This document shows, in pieces, positions 1 to 7,612 of a stretch of 64,000 nt of DNA (position 1 is its first letter; the number at the start of each line of letters is the position of its first letter). Where the stretch lies: positions 62,001 to 126,000 of the forward strand of contig NZ_ARQM01000011.1 in assembly GCF_000385135.1 (NCBI RefSeq), in the 5' to 3' direction. The DNA is from Promicromonospora sukumoe 327MFSha3.1 (GTDB lineage: Bacteria; Actinomycetota; Actinomycetes; Actinomycetales; Cellulomonadaceae). Under the pieces are notes generated by a model that was not told the DNA's origin, did not search any database, and saw nothing but the letters and a program-made list of their open reading frames with translations. The position numbers were made by a program, and so were the translations under genes.

Positions 1-107
1 CCGGTCTTGTCGGACGCGTAACCGTGCGGCCCGTCGTGCGCACCGGCCGCGTGCTCGTTCGGGGTGGCGGCCTCGGTCGCCTCGGTGATCTCCGTCGCCT
101 CGGTCAT
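1..107 (-). CDS. csoR: CsoR-family copper-sensing repressor, N-terminal part only
   Basis: Minus-strand reading frame that starts at an ATG (107-105) and runs off the left edge of the window, so only about 35 residues are seen. The visible N-terminus is an acidic, Thr/Glu-rich tail followed by His-Gly-Tyr-Ala-Ser-Asp-Lys, which matches the HGY..DK lead-in to the first helix of CsoR-type metal-sensing repressors. The metal-binding Cys-His-Cys residues lie outside the window and cannot be checked. Support comes from a CsoR-type palindrome 13 bases upstream of the start. In this family Cu(I) binding releases the repressor from such a site, normally on its own promoter. Another DUF156 metal or sulfur sensor is possible. 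Confidence 0.6.
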   Translation of the reverse strand, partial: MTEATEITEATEAATPNEHAAGAHDGPHGYASDKT

Positions 108-119
108 GCAACCATGAGA

Positions 120-134
120 TACCCCTATGGGGTA
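120..134. promoter_or_regulatory. Probable CsoR operator (TACCCC-TAT-GGGGTA palindrome)
   Basis: Perfect 6-bp inverted repeat around a 3-base spacer, just upstream of the minus-strand CsoR start and about 120 bases upstream of the plus-strand esterase. Actinobacterial CsoR sites have the same TACCCC/GGGGTA halves. Placement suggests autoregulation. An effect on the esterase gene is possible but not shown. Confidence 0.6.
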
Positions 135-257
135 GTGAGTCAAGTGCCCGGGCCACAGCCCGGGGGCGGCGTTCACCACCTCCCAGGATCGGATACCTTT
201 CGTCCTTAATACCCCAGATTCTGCATGAGAGGTCCTCCCGCCGGCATGCCCGCCTCG

Positions 258-1106
258 ATGACTCGCCGCCTCCTGCTCGCCGCGCTCGCCGCGGCCGGAC
301 CGCTCGCCCTCACGGCGAGCGCGGCACCCACCGACTCCCCCGTAGCGCCGCCCGCCGTGGTTCCCGCGGCGACGCGGAAGGCCCAGGCCCAGGAGGCGCC
401 CCGGATCTACATCGCCGGCGACTCGACGGCGGCCCAGAAGTACGCCGGGGTCTTCCCCGAGACCGGCTGGGGCATGGGACTGTCCTGGTACGTGGCACCG
501 CGGATCGAGGTGCTCAACCACGCGATGAACGGGCGCAGCTCCAAGAGCTTCATCACCGAGGGGCGCCTCGACGCGATCCTGGACGTCCTCCGCCCCGGCG
601 ACGTGCTGCTGGTGCAGTTCGGCCACAACGACGAGAAGGCCCACCCGTACGTCCACAGCGACCCGTGGACCACCTACCCGTCCCACCTGCGCCGCTATCT
701 CGACGGCGCCCGGGAGCGGGGCGCGCGGCCGGTGCTGCTGACCCCGGCGGAGCGCCGCCGGTTCGACTCGGCCGGGAACGTCGTCGCGACGCACGGGTTC
801 TACCCGGACGCGATGCGAGCGCTGGCCGTCGCGGAGGGCGTGCCCCTGGTCGACGTCACCGCGCAGACCATGGCGCTCTGGCAGGAGCTCGGGCCCGACG
901 GCACCCAGGTGTACTTCCTGAACACCTACGAGGGGCGGCAGGACAACACCCACTTCAACACCCCGGGCGCCCGCCTGGTCGCCCGGATGGTGGCGCGCGG
1001 CCTGCTCGCCGCGGGCGTCCTCGCGGAGGACCAGGTGCGCCGCCTCGACGAGAGCATCCCGGTCGAGTGGTTCACATGGCCGGAGGAACCGCCTGCTGCG
1101 ACCTGA
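258..1106 (+). CDS. Secreted SGNH/GDSL hydrolase, rhamnogalacturonan acetylesterase-like
   Basis: 282 residues from the ATG at 258 (in-frame ATGs at 225 and 246 are alternatives). A Sec-type signal peptide (Met-Thr-Arg-Arg, then a Leu/Ala-rich core) is followed by an Ala/Pro-rich stretch. The catalytic domain shows the block I motif Ile-Ala-Gly-Asp-Ser-Thr with the serine nucleophile, the block III motif Gly-His-Asn-Asp, and the C-terminal Asp-Asn-Thr-His-Phe-Asn carrying the Asp and His of the triad. This pattern is that of rhamnogalacturonan acetylesterases (CE12-like) that remove acetyl groups from pectin backbones outside the cell. No other pectin gene is nearby, so the exact substrate is inferred from family only. 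Confidence 0.8.
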   Translation: MTRRLLLAALAAAGPLALTASAAPTDSPVAPPAVVPAATRKAQAQEAPRIYIAGDSTAAQKYAGVFPETGWGMGLSWYVAPRIEVLNHAMNGRSSKSFITEGRLDAILDVLRPGDVLLVQFGHNDEKAHPYVHSDPWTTYPSHLRRYLDGARERGARPVLLTPAERRRFDSAGNVVATHGFYPDAMRALAVAEGVPLVDVTAQTMALWQELGPDGTQVYFLNTYEGRQDNTHFNTPGARLVARMVARGLLAAGVLAEDQVRRLDESIPVEWFTWPEEPPAAT

Positions 1107-1155
1107 TCCGGTGCGGTGACCAGCGGAGCGGCGTCGTCGTTGCTACGTTCGACGG

Positions 1156-1899
1156 ATGGACCAGTCAGGGGGACGGGGCGTAGCGGTCGTGGTCGAGGAC
1201 GACGACCTCATACGTGAGGTCATCGAGGTCATCCTGCAGCAGGCCGGCTTCACCGTGCACCCCGCCGCCACCGGCGCCCAGGGCGTGGCGCTGGTGAAGG
1301 CGCACCGGCCCATCGTGACCACCGTCGACATCTCCCTGCCCGACATCGACGGGTTCGAGGTCGTCCGGCGGGTCCGGACCTTCTCCGACACGGTGATCGT
1401 CATGCTCACGGCCCGCGTCGACGAGGTCGACACGCTCATGGGTCTCGAGTCCGGCGCCGACGAGTACGTCACCAAGCCGTTCCGGCCGCGCGAGCTCCGG
1501 GCGCGGATCGACGCGCTCCTGCGCCGGTCCGGACACCTGACGCCGGCGGCCGGGCCCGTGGGGGAACCAGACCCCGCTCCGGACGACAGCGGCCGGCTCG
1601 AGGTCGACACCGCGCGCCGCACGGTCCGCCTGGGCGGCGAGCTCGTGCACCTGACCCGCACCGAGTTCGTGCTGCTCGCGGCCCTGCACGACGCGCGCGG
1701 CCGGCCGGTGCCGAAGGGCGACCTGGCCAGCCTGCTCTGGCCCGACGACCACGGCTACGGGGGCACCGTCACCGAGGCGGACCGGCGCACGGTCGAGGTC
1801 CACGTGGCCAACGTCCGCCGCAAGCTCGGCGACAGCCCGACGAGCCCGCGCTTCATCCACACGGTCAGGGGGCTGGGGTACCGGTTCGAGAACGCCTGA
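1156..1899 (+). CDS. OmpR/PhoB-family response regulator without an adjacent kinase
   Basis: 247 residues. The N-terminal receiver domain (about 9-125) has the acidic pocket Glu-Asp-Asp-Asp at 14-17, a phospho-acceptor Asp58 in Thr-Val-Asp-Ile-Ser-Leu-Pro, the switch Thr in Met-Leu-Thr-Ala and the conserved Lys in Thr-Lys-Pro-Phe. A linker leads to a C-terminal winged helix (about 150-245) with the family ending of Arg-Gly-Leu-Gly-Tyr-Arg-Phe. No histidine kinase is encoded nearby. The 3' end overlaps by 35 bp the 3' end of the minus-strand HPt-like gene, so the two are convergent. The likely role is DNA binding on phosphorylation by a kinase encoded elsewhere. Target genes are unknown, but a phased repeat array at 2405-2456 is a candidate site. 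Confidence 0.88.
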   Translation: MDQSGGRGVAVVVEDDDLIREVIEVILQQAGFTVHPAATGAQGVALVKAHRPIVTTVDISLPDIDGFEVVRRVRTFSDTVIVMLTARVDEVDTLMGLESGADEYVTKPFRPRELRARIDALLRRSGHLTPAAGPVGEPDPAPDDSGRLEVDTARRTVRLGGELVHLTRTEFVLLAALHDARGRPVPKGDLASLLWPDDHGYGGTVTEADRRTVEVHVANVRRKLGDSPTSPRFIHTVRGLGYRFENA

Positions 1900-2332
1900 C
1901 CAGTGCCGCCTCGGTGTGGTGGGCCAGGCGCATGAGGTGGATCAGCGTGTCGATCTCGGGGACAGTGCGCGTGCGCGCCACGTCCTGCGCCGCCGCCCAG
2001 GACGCCTGGGCCAGCGGGACCGCCCCCACCATGGCGCCGGTCACGGCCAGGTCGGCCGCCGTGTCGTAGACGGCGTACACGCTGCCGTCCAGGGCGGCGA
2101 CGGTGAGCAGCTCGAGGCGGCGTCTGAGACCGGCCGCGAACTGGTCGGCGAGCCGGCGGGCGGTCTCCGCGCCGAGATCCTGGTCGAGGTCACGGAGCAC
2201 GGTCTCGTCGAGGATGCCCGAGGCGAGAGAGTGTTCCGGCCGCTCGGGTACGGGCGCGCCGCCGTCCGGGCAGCCGGTGCGGGCGGACCGCCCGGCCCCG
2301 CCGGTCCCGGTGTGTCGTCGAATCTCGGTCAT
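1865..2332 (-). CDS. HPt-like four-helix protein apparently lacking the phospho-accepting histidine
   Basis: 155 residues, starting at an ATG preceded by GGGGAGG. After a disordered N-terminus of about 40 residues, the sequence from Leu-Asp-Glu-Thr-Val to the end has the helix pattern of HPt phosphotransfer domains, including the Gly-Ala-Met-Val-Gly-Ala turn that follows the active helix. Where active HPt proteins have Ala-His-x-Leu-Lys-Gly, this protein reads Ala-Ala-Asp-Leu-Ala-Val, so both the His and the Lys seem absent. It may be a receiver-binding protein that cannot carry phosphate. It overlaps the response regulator tail-to-tail. The family call is by pattern only; a generic helical protein is the alternative. 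Confidence 0.55.
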   Translation of the reverse strand: MTEIRRHTGTGGAGRSARTGCPDGGAPVPERPEHSLASGILDETVLRDLDQDLGAETARRLADQFAAGLRRRLELLTVAALDGSVYAVYDTAADLAVTGAMVGAVPLAQASWAAAQDVARTRTVPEIDTLIHLMRLAHHTEAALVRRSRTGTPAP

Positions 2333-2404
2333 GGCCCGCCTCCCCGTGAGTGCCTGTGCGGCTACTCCCAGGGTGCGGGCCGGAACTCAACGCCCGGCCG
2401 AAGA

Positions 2405-2456
2405 ACCTCAAGGACTGCTCAGGATCGGTCTTGAGGTACTTGAGGTTTCTTGAGGT
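2405..2456. promoter_or_regulatory. Array of four CTTGAGGT octamers (one inverted, three direct)
   Basis: CTTGAGGT occurs at 2430, 2439 and 2449, and its reverse complement ACCTCAAG at 2405. The direct copies are spaced 9 and 10 bases, about one helical turn. The array lies 70-125 bases upstream of the minus-strand HPt-like gene. Direct repeats with a turn-length period are typical OmpR/PhoB-class sites, so the neighbouring response regulator is a reasonable but untested binder. Confidence 0.4.
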
Positions 2457-2493
2457 TCTCCGGGCTCGGCGCGCTCCGGCGTGCTTGCGCTGC

Positions 2494-2793
2494 TCAGCGC
2501 GTCAGGTTCCCGATCACGATCGCGACCACGGCCACCGCCGCCCACAGCAGCAGCCCGAACCGCCACCAGAAGTTCAGCGTGAGCCGGTTCGGGGCATCGA
2601 GCTGCATGGCCTCCTCGTCCGAGAGGGGTCGCGTGGCCCACCCGGCCTCCGTGGCGGTCGCGAGGCTGTACCGCAGGCCCCACGACACGCGCAGGATCCA
2701 GAACAGGTGGAAGTACGAGTAGCGCAGCACCAGGGCACGCCCCGCGTCCAGCGGCGCCGTCTTGCTCTTGCTGCCCCAGCCGAAGAAAACCAT
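2494..2793 (-). CDS. Small membrane protein of unknown function
   Basis: 99 residues from the ATG at 2793, preceded by AAGGGA at a good distance. An upstream extension to 2991 is open but has no ribosome site and reads as low-quality sequence. The protein starts with a short Gly/Lys/Ser segment, has an aromatic-rich region around Tyr-Phe-His-Leu-Phe-Trp that may lie in the membrane, and ends in one clear hydrophobic helix (about residues 77-95). I do not recognise the family. It lies alone between the HPt-like gene on the same strand and fdhA on the other. Confidence 0.6.
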   Translation of the reverse strand: MVFFGWGSKSKTAPLDAGRALVLRYSYFHLFWILRVSWGLRYSLATATEAGWATRPLSDEEAMQLDAPNRLTLNFWWRFGLLLWAAVAVVAIVIGNLTR

Positions 2794-3017
2794 GTTCGAT
2801 CCCTTGTCTCTGACCGCGCACGCCCTGCGCGCGGCGAGCAGAGCGTGGCAGAACCGCGCCCCCAGGTCAGTGGGGAGAACTCCCCACCCGGGACCGGCGG
2901 ACGCCGTCGGGCAGAGGGGATGAGGTTCGCCGTCGCGGATGAGAGTCCCAGGGGCCCGGCGTAGCGTGAAAAGGGACCGAAGCCAGTTCAAGGATGACCT
3001 GGAAGGGGTAACCCAAC

Positions 3018-4238
3018 ATGCCTGGAAACAAGGCGGTCGCTTACCGCGAACCCGGCGTGGTTGAGGTGGTCGACATCGACTACCCGACGTTCGAGCTCCG
3101 GGACGGACCCGGGGTCAACCCGGCCAACGTGGGCCGCAAGGTGCCGCACGGCGTGATCCTGCGGACCGTGTCCACCAACATCTGCGGCTCGGACCAGCAC
3201 ATGGTCCGCGGCCGCACTACCGCGCCTCCCGGACTCATCCTGGGGCACGAGATCACCGGCGAGATCGTCGAGAAGGGTCCGGACGTCGAGTTCCTCGACG
3301 TGGGGGACATCGTCTCGGTCCCGTTCAACATCGCCTGCGGGCGCTGTCGCAACTGCAAGGAGCGCAAGACCGGTATCTGCCTGAACGTGAACCCGGACCG
3401 GCCGGGGTCGGCGTACGGGTACGTCGACATGGGCGGCTGGGTGGGCGGCCAGTCCGAGTACGTGCTGGTGCCGTACGCGGACTTCAACGCGCTCAAGTTC
3501 CCCGACAAGGACCAGGCGCTGGAGAAGATCCTCGACCTGACGATGCTGAGCGACATCTTCCCGACGGGCTTCCACGGGTGCGTGAGCGCGGGTGTGGGCG
3601 TGGGCTCCACCGTGTACATCGCGGGTGCCGGACCGGTCGGCCTGGCAGCCGCGGCGTCGGCCCACCTGCTCGGGGCCGCCGTGGTGATCGTGGGCGACCT
3701 CAACAAGGAGCGGCTGGAGCAGGCGCGTTCGTTCGGCTGCGAGACGGTGGACGTCGCCGCCGGGCCGATCGGCGACCAGATCGATCAGCTCCTGGGCGAG
3801 CCGGAGGTGGACTGCGGTGTGGACGCCGTCGGGTTCGAGGCGCGCGGGCACGGGTCCGACTCGGCGACGGAGCACCCGGCAGCCGTGCTGAACGGCCTGA
3901 TGGAGGTCACGCGTGCGGGCGGTGCGCTGGGCATCCCCGGCCTGTACGTGACGGGTGACCCGGGGGCGTCGACCGAGGCCGCGAAGGTCGGGTCGCTGTC
4001 GCTGCGGCTGGGGCTCGGCTGGGCCAAGTCCCACGCGTTCACGACCGGTCAGTGCCCGGTGATGAAGTACAACCGGGGGCTGATGCAGGCGATCCTGCAC
4101 GACAAGGTGCAGATCGCCAAGGCCGTCAACGCCCAGGCGATCTCCCTGACGGACGCGCCGACGGGCTACCACGAGTTCGACGAGGGTGCGGCGACGAAGT
4201 TCGTGCTGAACCCGAACGACTACATCAAGGCGGCCTGA
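3018..4238 (+). CDS. fdhA: Glutathione-independent formaldehyde dehydrogenase
   Basis: 406 residues, the usual length for the Pseudomonas putida-type enzyme, with an AAGGGG ribosome site before the ATG. It is a zinc alcohol-dehydrogenase-fold protein: catalytic-zinc Cys in Asn-Ile-Cys-Gly-Ser-Asp, the Gly-His-Glu motif, a structural-zinc cluster of four Cys in the Cys-Gly-Arg-Cys-Arg-Asn-Cys region, and a Rossmann Gly-Ala-Gly-Pro-Val-Gly. The long insert and C-terminus are those of the family that oxidises formaldehyde to formate with tightly bound NAD and without glutathione. It stands alone; a 50-bp perfect palindrome at 4266-4315 separates it from convergent hemL and probably ends transcription. 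Confidence 0.9.
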   Translation: MPGNKAVAYREPGVVEVVDIDYPTFELRDGPGVNPANVGRKVPHGVILRTVSTNICGSDQHMVRGRTTAPPGLILGHEITGEIVEKGPDVEFLDVGDIVSVPFNIACGRCRNCKERKTGICLNVNPDRPGSAYGYVDMGGWVGGQSEYVLVPYADFNALKFPDKDQALEKILDLTMLSDIFPTGFHGCVSAGVGVGSTVYIAGAGPVGLAAAASAHLLGAAVVIVGDLNKERLEQARSFGCETVDVAAGPIGDQIDQLLGEPEVDCGVDAVGFEARGHGSDSATEHPAAVLNGLMEVTRAGGALGIPGLYVTGDPGASTEAAKVGSLSLRLGLGWAKSHAFTTGQCPVMKYNRGLMQAILHDKVQIAKAVNAQAISLTDAPTGYHEFDEGAATKFVLNPNDYIKAA

Positions 4239-4245
4239 CGGCGGC

Positions 4246-4340
4246 ACCGCTGGTCGAGCCGGCCACCGCTGGTCGAGCTTGTCGAGACCCGGGTCTCGAC
4301 AAGCTCGACCAGCGGAGGGGTCTCGACAGGCTCGACCCGC
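4246..4340. repeat. REP1 palindromic repeat, copy at fdhA/hemL convergent junction
   Basis: Core 4266-4315 is a 50-bp perfect palindrome with 25-base arms built on TGGTCGAGCTTGTCGAGACC. Partial copies flank it at 4246-4263 and 4319-4340. It fills the gap between two convergent genes, so a two-way terminator role is likely. The same unit recurs near 27.9, 32.5, 60.3 and 61.2 kb. Confidence 0.9.
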
Positions 4341-4347
4341 GGGCGGG

Positions 4348-5742
4348 CTAGCGCGGAGCCGCAGCGGCCGCCGCCCGTGCCGCGGCCGGGAGCGCGTCCA
4401 GGATCCGGTTCACGGCGTCGTCGTCGTGCGCCGCGGAGACGAACCAGGCCTCGAACACCGACGGCGGCAGGTTGACCCCGGCCTCCAGCATCGCGTGGAA
4501 CAGGGCCGTGTACCGGAACGTCTCCTGCGCCTGGGCCTGCGCGTAGTCGCGCACGCCCGACGCCGCGGCCAGCGGCCCGAAGAACACCGAGAACAGGGAG
4601 CCCGCGCGCTGCACGCGGTGCTCCACGCCCTCGGCGGCCAGCGCCGCGCCCACGGCGTCCGACAGCACGCGCGAGACCTCGTCGACGTGGGCGTACACCG
4701 CGTCGTCGGCCAGCCGCAGGGTCGTCAGGCCCGACGCTACCGCCACGGGGTTACCGGACAGCGTGCCCGCCTGGTACACGGGCCCCAGCGGCGCCAGGTG
4801 GTCCATGACCGACGCGGGCCCGCCCAGCGCGGCGACGGGCATCCCGCCGCCGATGACCTTGCCGAACGTGAACAGGTCGGGCGTGTAGCCCGCGCCCCCG
4901 GCGGCGCGGATCGCGTCGTTCTCGACGCCCCACCAGCCGGCCGGACCCACGCGGAACCCGGTGAGCACCTCGTCCATGATGAACAGCGCGCCGTGCGCCG
5001 ACGTGATGCGGCGCAGGCCCTCGTTGAAGCCCTCGACCGGCGGCACCACGCCCATGTTCGCCGGCGACGCCTCGGTGATGACGGCGGCGATCTCGGAGCC
5101 GCGCTGCGCGAACGCCGCCTCGACGGCCGCGAGGTCGTTGTAGGGGAGCACCAGCGTCTCGGCGGCGGTCGCATCGGTCACGCCCGCCGAGCCCGGCAGG
5201 GCGAGCGTCGCGACGCCGGAGCCGGCCTCGGCCAGCAGCGCGTCCATGTGCCCGTGGTAGCAGCCGGCGAACTTGATGACGAGCGGCCGTCCGGTGACGC
5301 CGCGGGCCAGGCGGATCGCCGTCATCGTCGCCTCGGTGCCCGTGGAGACCAGGCGCACGCGCTCGGCCGCGGGGACCCGGCGGCGCACCTCCTCCGCGAG
5401 GTCGACCTCGGCCACGGTCGGGGCGCCGAACGACAGGCCGCGCGCGGCGGCGTCCTGCACGGCGGCGACGACGTCGGGGTGCGCGTGCCCCAGGAGCGCG
5501 GGGCCCCACGAGCAGACCAGGTCCACGTACTCGCGCCCCGCGACGTCGGTGACGTACGGGCCGCTGGCCGAGGCCAGGAACCGCGGGTCGCCGCCCACGC
5601 TGCGGTAGGCGCGGACCGGCGAGTTCACGCCGCCCGGGATCGCGCCCTGCGCGCGCAGGAACGCCGCGTGGTTCGCCTCGGGCGCCCGGCGCAGCCCCTG
5701 CGCCTCGACGGTGTCTCCGTTCGGTTCGGTCACTTGATCCAC
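4348..5742 (-). CDS. hemL: Glutamate-1-semialdehyde 2,1-aminomutase
   Basis: 464 residues. This PLP enzyme converts glutamate-1-semialdehyde to 5-aminolevulinate, step two of the C5 porphyrin route that begins with HemA. Visible motifs are Ser-Thr-Gly-Thr-Glu-Ala-Thr of the phosphate-binding region, Ile-Met-Asp-Glu-Val before the cofactor pocket, and Phe-Gly-Lys-Val-Ile-Gly-Gly-Gly with the Schiff-base lysine. The N-terminus (about 25 residues before Leu-Arg-Ala-Gln-Gly) is somewhat longer than in E. coli. It is the last gene of the minus-strand haem cluster and its start overlaps the hemB stop by 13 bases, which suggests coupled translation. The transcript probably ends at the REP1 palindrome just downstream. 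Confidence 0.95.
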   Translation of the reverse strand: MDQVTEPNGDTVEAQGLRRAPEANHAAFLRAQGAIPGGVNSPVRAYRSVGGDPRFLASASGPYVTDVAGREYVDLVCSWGPALLGHAHPDVVAAVQDAAARGLSFGAPTVAEVDLAEEVRRRVPAAERVRLVSTGTEATMTAIRLARGVTGRPLVIKFAGCYHGHMDALLAEAGSGVATLALPGSAGVTDATAAETLVLPYNDLAAVEAAFAQRGSEIAAVITEASPANMGVVPPVEGFNEGLRRITSAHGALFIMDEVLTGFRVGPAGWWGVENDAIRAAGGAGYTPDLFTFGKVIGGGMPVAALGGPASVMDHLAPLGPVYQAGTLSGNPVAVASGLTTLRLADDAVYAHVDEVSRVLSDAVGAALAAEGVEHRVQRAGSLFSVFFGPLAAASGVRDYAQAQAQETFRYTALFHAMLEAGVNLPPSVFEAWFVSAAHDDDAVNRILDALPAAARAAAAAAPR

Positions 5743-6731
5743 TCCGCGATCTCGAGGGCCCAGTAGGTGAGGATGACGTCGGCGCCCGCCCGCTTGATGC
5801 TCGTGACCGACTCCAGGACGGCGCGGTCGCGGTCGATCCAGCCGTTCGCGCCGGCCGCCTCGATCATCGCGTACTCGCCCGAGACCTGGTACGCGGCCAC
5901 GGGCACGTCGCTCCGGTCGGCGACGGCGCGCAGCACGTCCAGGTACGACCCGGCCGGCTTCACCATCACCAGGTCGGCGCCCTCGGCGAGGTCCAGGTCG
6001 GCCTCGCGCAGGCCCTCGCGGCCGTTCGCGGGGTCCATCTGGTAGGTCTTGCGGTCGCCCTGCAGCTCCGAGTCCACGGCCTCGCGGAACGGGCCGTAGT
6101 ACGCGCTCGCGTACTTGGCGCTGTACGCCAGGATGCTCGTGTCGGCGAAGCCCGCGTCGTCCAGCGCGTCCCGGATCGTCGCGACCTGGCCGTCCATCAT
6201 GCCCGACGGCGAGATCACGTCGGCGCCCGCCTTCGCCTGCGCCACGGCCATGGAGGCGTAGCGCAGCAGCGTCGCGTCGTTGTCCACAGCCCCTGTGGAC
6301 GTCAGGACGCCGCAGTGGCCGTGGTCGGTGAACTCGTCCAGGCAGGTGTCTGCCATCAGCACCGGGGTGGCGGCACCGGGGGCGAGGCCTTCGTCCAGCG
6401 CCGCGCGGGAGGCACGCAGCGCCCGCTGCAGGATGCCGTCCGCGGCGTCGGCCTGCGAGCCGCTCGCGTCCTTGACCGAGGGGATGCCGAACAGCATGAC
6501 GCCGCCCAGCCCCGCGTCGCGCGCGGCCCGCACGGCCTCGACCAGCGACTCCTCGGTGTGCTGCACCTGCCCGGGCATGCTCGTCAGCGGCGCGGGCTCG
6601 GTGAGCCCCTCCTTGACGAAGAGCGGCAGCACCAGGTCGGCAGGGTGCAGGCGGGTCTCGGCGACCAGGCGGCGCATGCCCGGTGTGGCGCGCAGACGAC
6701 GGGGCCGGTACACGATCCCGGAGGAGCTCAC
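5730..6731 (-). CDS. hemB: Porphobilinogen synthase (5-aminolevulinate dehydratase)
   Basis: 333 residues from the GTG at 6731, chosen because GAGAAGGAC lies 3-11 bases upstream and because the longer frame (to 6803) reads through the REP3 palindrome. The enzyme condenses two 5-aminolevulinates to porphobilinogen. The two active lysines are in Ser-Ala-Lys-Tyr-Ala-Ser and Val-Lys-Pro-Ala-Gly. The metal loop reads [14 protein letters not shown], so the middle cysteine of the zinc C-x-C...C triad is Asp. It overlaps hemL downstream. Upstream, the gap to hemD holds the REP3 palindrome, which could reduce read-through from hemD. Confidence 0.94.
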   Translation of the reverse strand: MSSSGIVYRPRRLRATPGMRRLVAETRLHPADLVLPLFVKEGLTEPAPLTSMPGQVQHTEESLVEAVRAARDAGLGGVMLFGIPSVKDASGSQADAADGILQRALRASRAALDEGLAPGAATPVLMADTCLDEFTDHGHCGVLTSTGAVDNDATLLRYASMAVAQAKAGADVISPSGMMDGQVATIRDALDDAGFADTSILAYSAKYASAYYGPFREAVDSELQGDRKTYQMDPANGREGLREADLDLAEGADLVMVKPAGSYLDVLRAVADRSDVPVAAYQVSGEYAMIEAAGANGWIDRDRAVLESVTSIKRAGADVILTYWALEIAEWIK

Positions 6732-6754
6732 GATGTCCTTCTCTCTCGTTGTCG

Positions 6755-6796
6755 TGTCAGACCTACAGGTCACCAGAGTGACCTGTAGGTCTGACA
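6755..6796. repeat. REP3 palindrome in the hemD-hemB gap
   Basis: Perfect inverted repeat with 19-base arms starting TGTCAGACCTACAGGTCAC and a 4-base loop. It lies 6 bases after the hemD stop and about 24 bases before the hemB start. A near-identical element occurs at 33134-33175, again between two minus-strand genes. It may be an attenuator, a transcript-processing site or a REP-type element. Confidence 0.85.
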
Positions 6797-6802
6797 GGTG
6801 CA

Positions 6803-7612
6803 TCAGGTTCTGACAAGTGCTTCGGTCACGGCCGCGGCCAGGGCCGCGTCGGTGGGTGCTTCGGCCACGCCGAGCACCGTGTGCCCGACGTCGCCCGCCA
6901 CGCGAGCCGACGGCTCCCCGATCGCCACCACGCGCTGCGGTCCCAGCTGGGCGGCGACCTGGCGGGCGGCCGACCCGGAGGCGACCACGACGACGTCGTA
7001 GTCCCGCCGCAGCTCCGGCGGAATCTCGTGCGAGACGGTGCGGTAGGCCGTCACGACGTCGACGACCCAGCCCTTGGCCACCAGGCCCGCGCGGACGGTA
7101 TCGGCCGCGAGGTCGCCGAGCGGGAGCAGCACGCGCGGCGCGGTGCCCGGCGCCGCAGGGGACGCGGCGTCGGCGGGCGCCGTGGGGAACGCGTCGGCGA
7201 GGCCTGCTCCGGTCGCGGTCCCCGGCACGAGGTCGACGGCGACCCGGTGCGCGGCCAGGGCCTGCTGCGTCGCCGGCCCGACGGCGGCCCAGCGGACCCC
7301 CGCCGGCTCGGGTGCGGCGCCCTGCCCGACCGCGTGCGGGACGGCGTCCGGGGTCGTGCCGAGCAGCGCGTCCACGGCGTTCACGCTGGTGATCGCCACC
7401 CAGTCGTACGCGCCGGCGGCGAGGCGCTCGCGGGCGGCGTCGAGCGCTTCCGGGTCCTCGACGGGAGCGCGCTCGATCACGGGCGCCGCTACCGGGTCGA
7501 GCCCGCGCTCGCGCAGCAGTGCCAGCAGCCCGGCGGCGCGCTCCGGGGAACGTGCGACCAGGACGGTGGGCGCACCCTTGGACGCGACCACCGGGGGGAC
7601 CGGCTCGGTCAC
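6803..7612 (-). CDS. hemD: Uroporphyrinogen-III synthase
   Basis: 269 residues. HemD closes and inverts ring D of hydroxymethylbilane to give uroporphyrinogen III. The family is poorly conserved, but the two-lobed alpha/beta layout is visible: Val-Leu-Val-Ala-Arg-Ser-Pro-Glu-Arg at the start, [10 protein letters not shown] in lobe one, and Val-Val-Val-Ala-Ser-Gly-Ser-Ala-Ala plus Ile-Gly-Glu-Pro-Ser-Ala near the end. Its position directly after hemC, with the start overlapping the hemC stop by four bases (ATGA), makes the call secure. An Ala/Pro-rich insert of about 20 residues lies in the middle. Confidence 0.9.
   Translation of the reverse strand: MTEPVPPVVASKGAPTVLVARSPERAAGLLALLRERGLDPVAAPVIERAPVEDPEALDAARERLAAGAYDWVAITSVNAVDALLGTTPDAVPHAVGQGAAPEPAGVRWAAVGPATQQALAAHRVAVDLVPGTATGAGLADAFPTAPADAASPAAPGTAPRVLLPLGDLAADTVRAGLVAKGWVVDVVTAYRTVSHEIPPELRRDYDVVVVASGSAARQVAAQLGPQRVVAIGEPSARVAGDVGHTVLGVAEAPTDAALAAAVTEALVRT

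Noticed and set aside
6280-6301. TTGTCCACA and its inverted copy in hemB as a DnaA site
   Set aside because: Single dyad within coding sequence, not near dnaA or dnaN, and no cluster of boxes around it; not enough for an origin claim.
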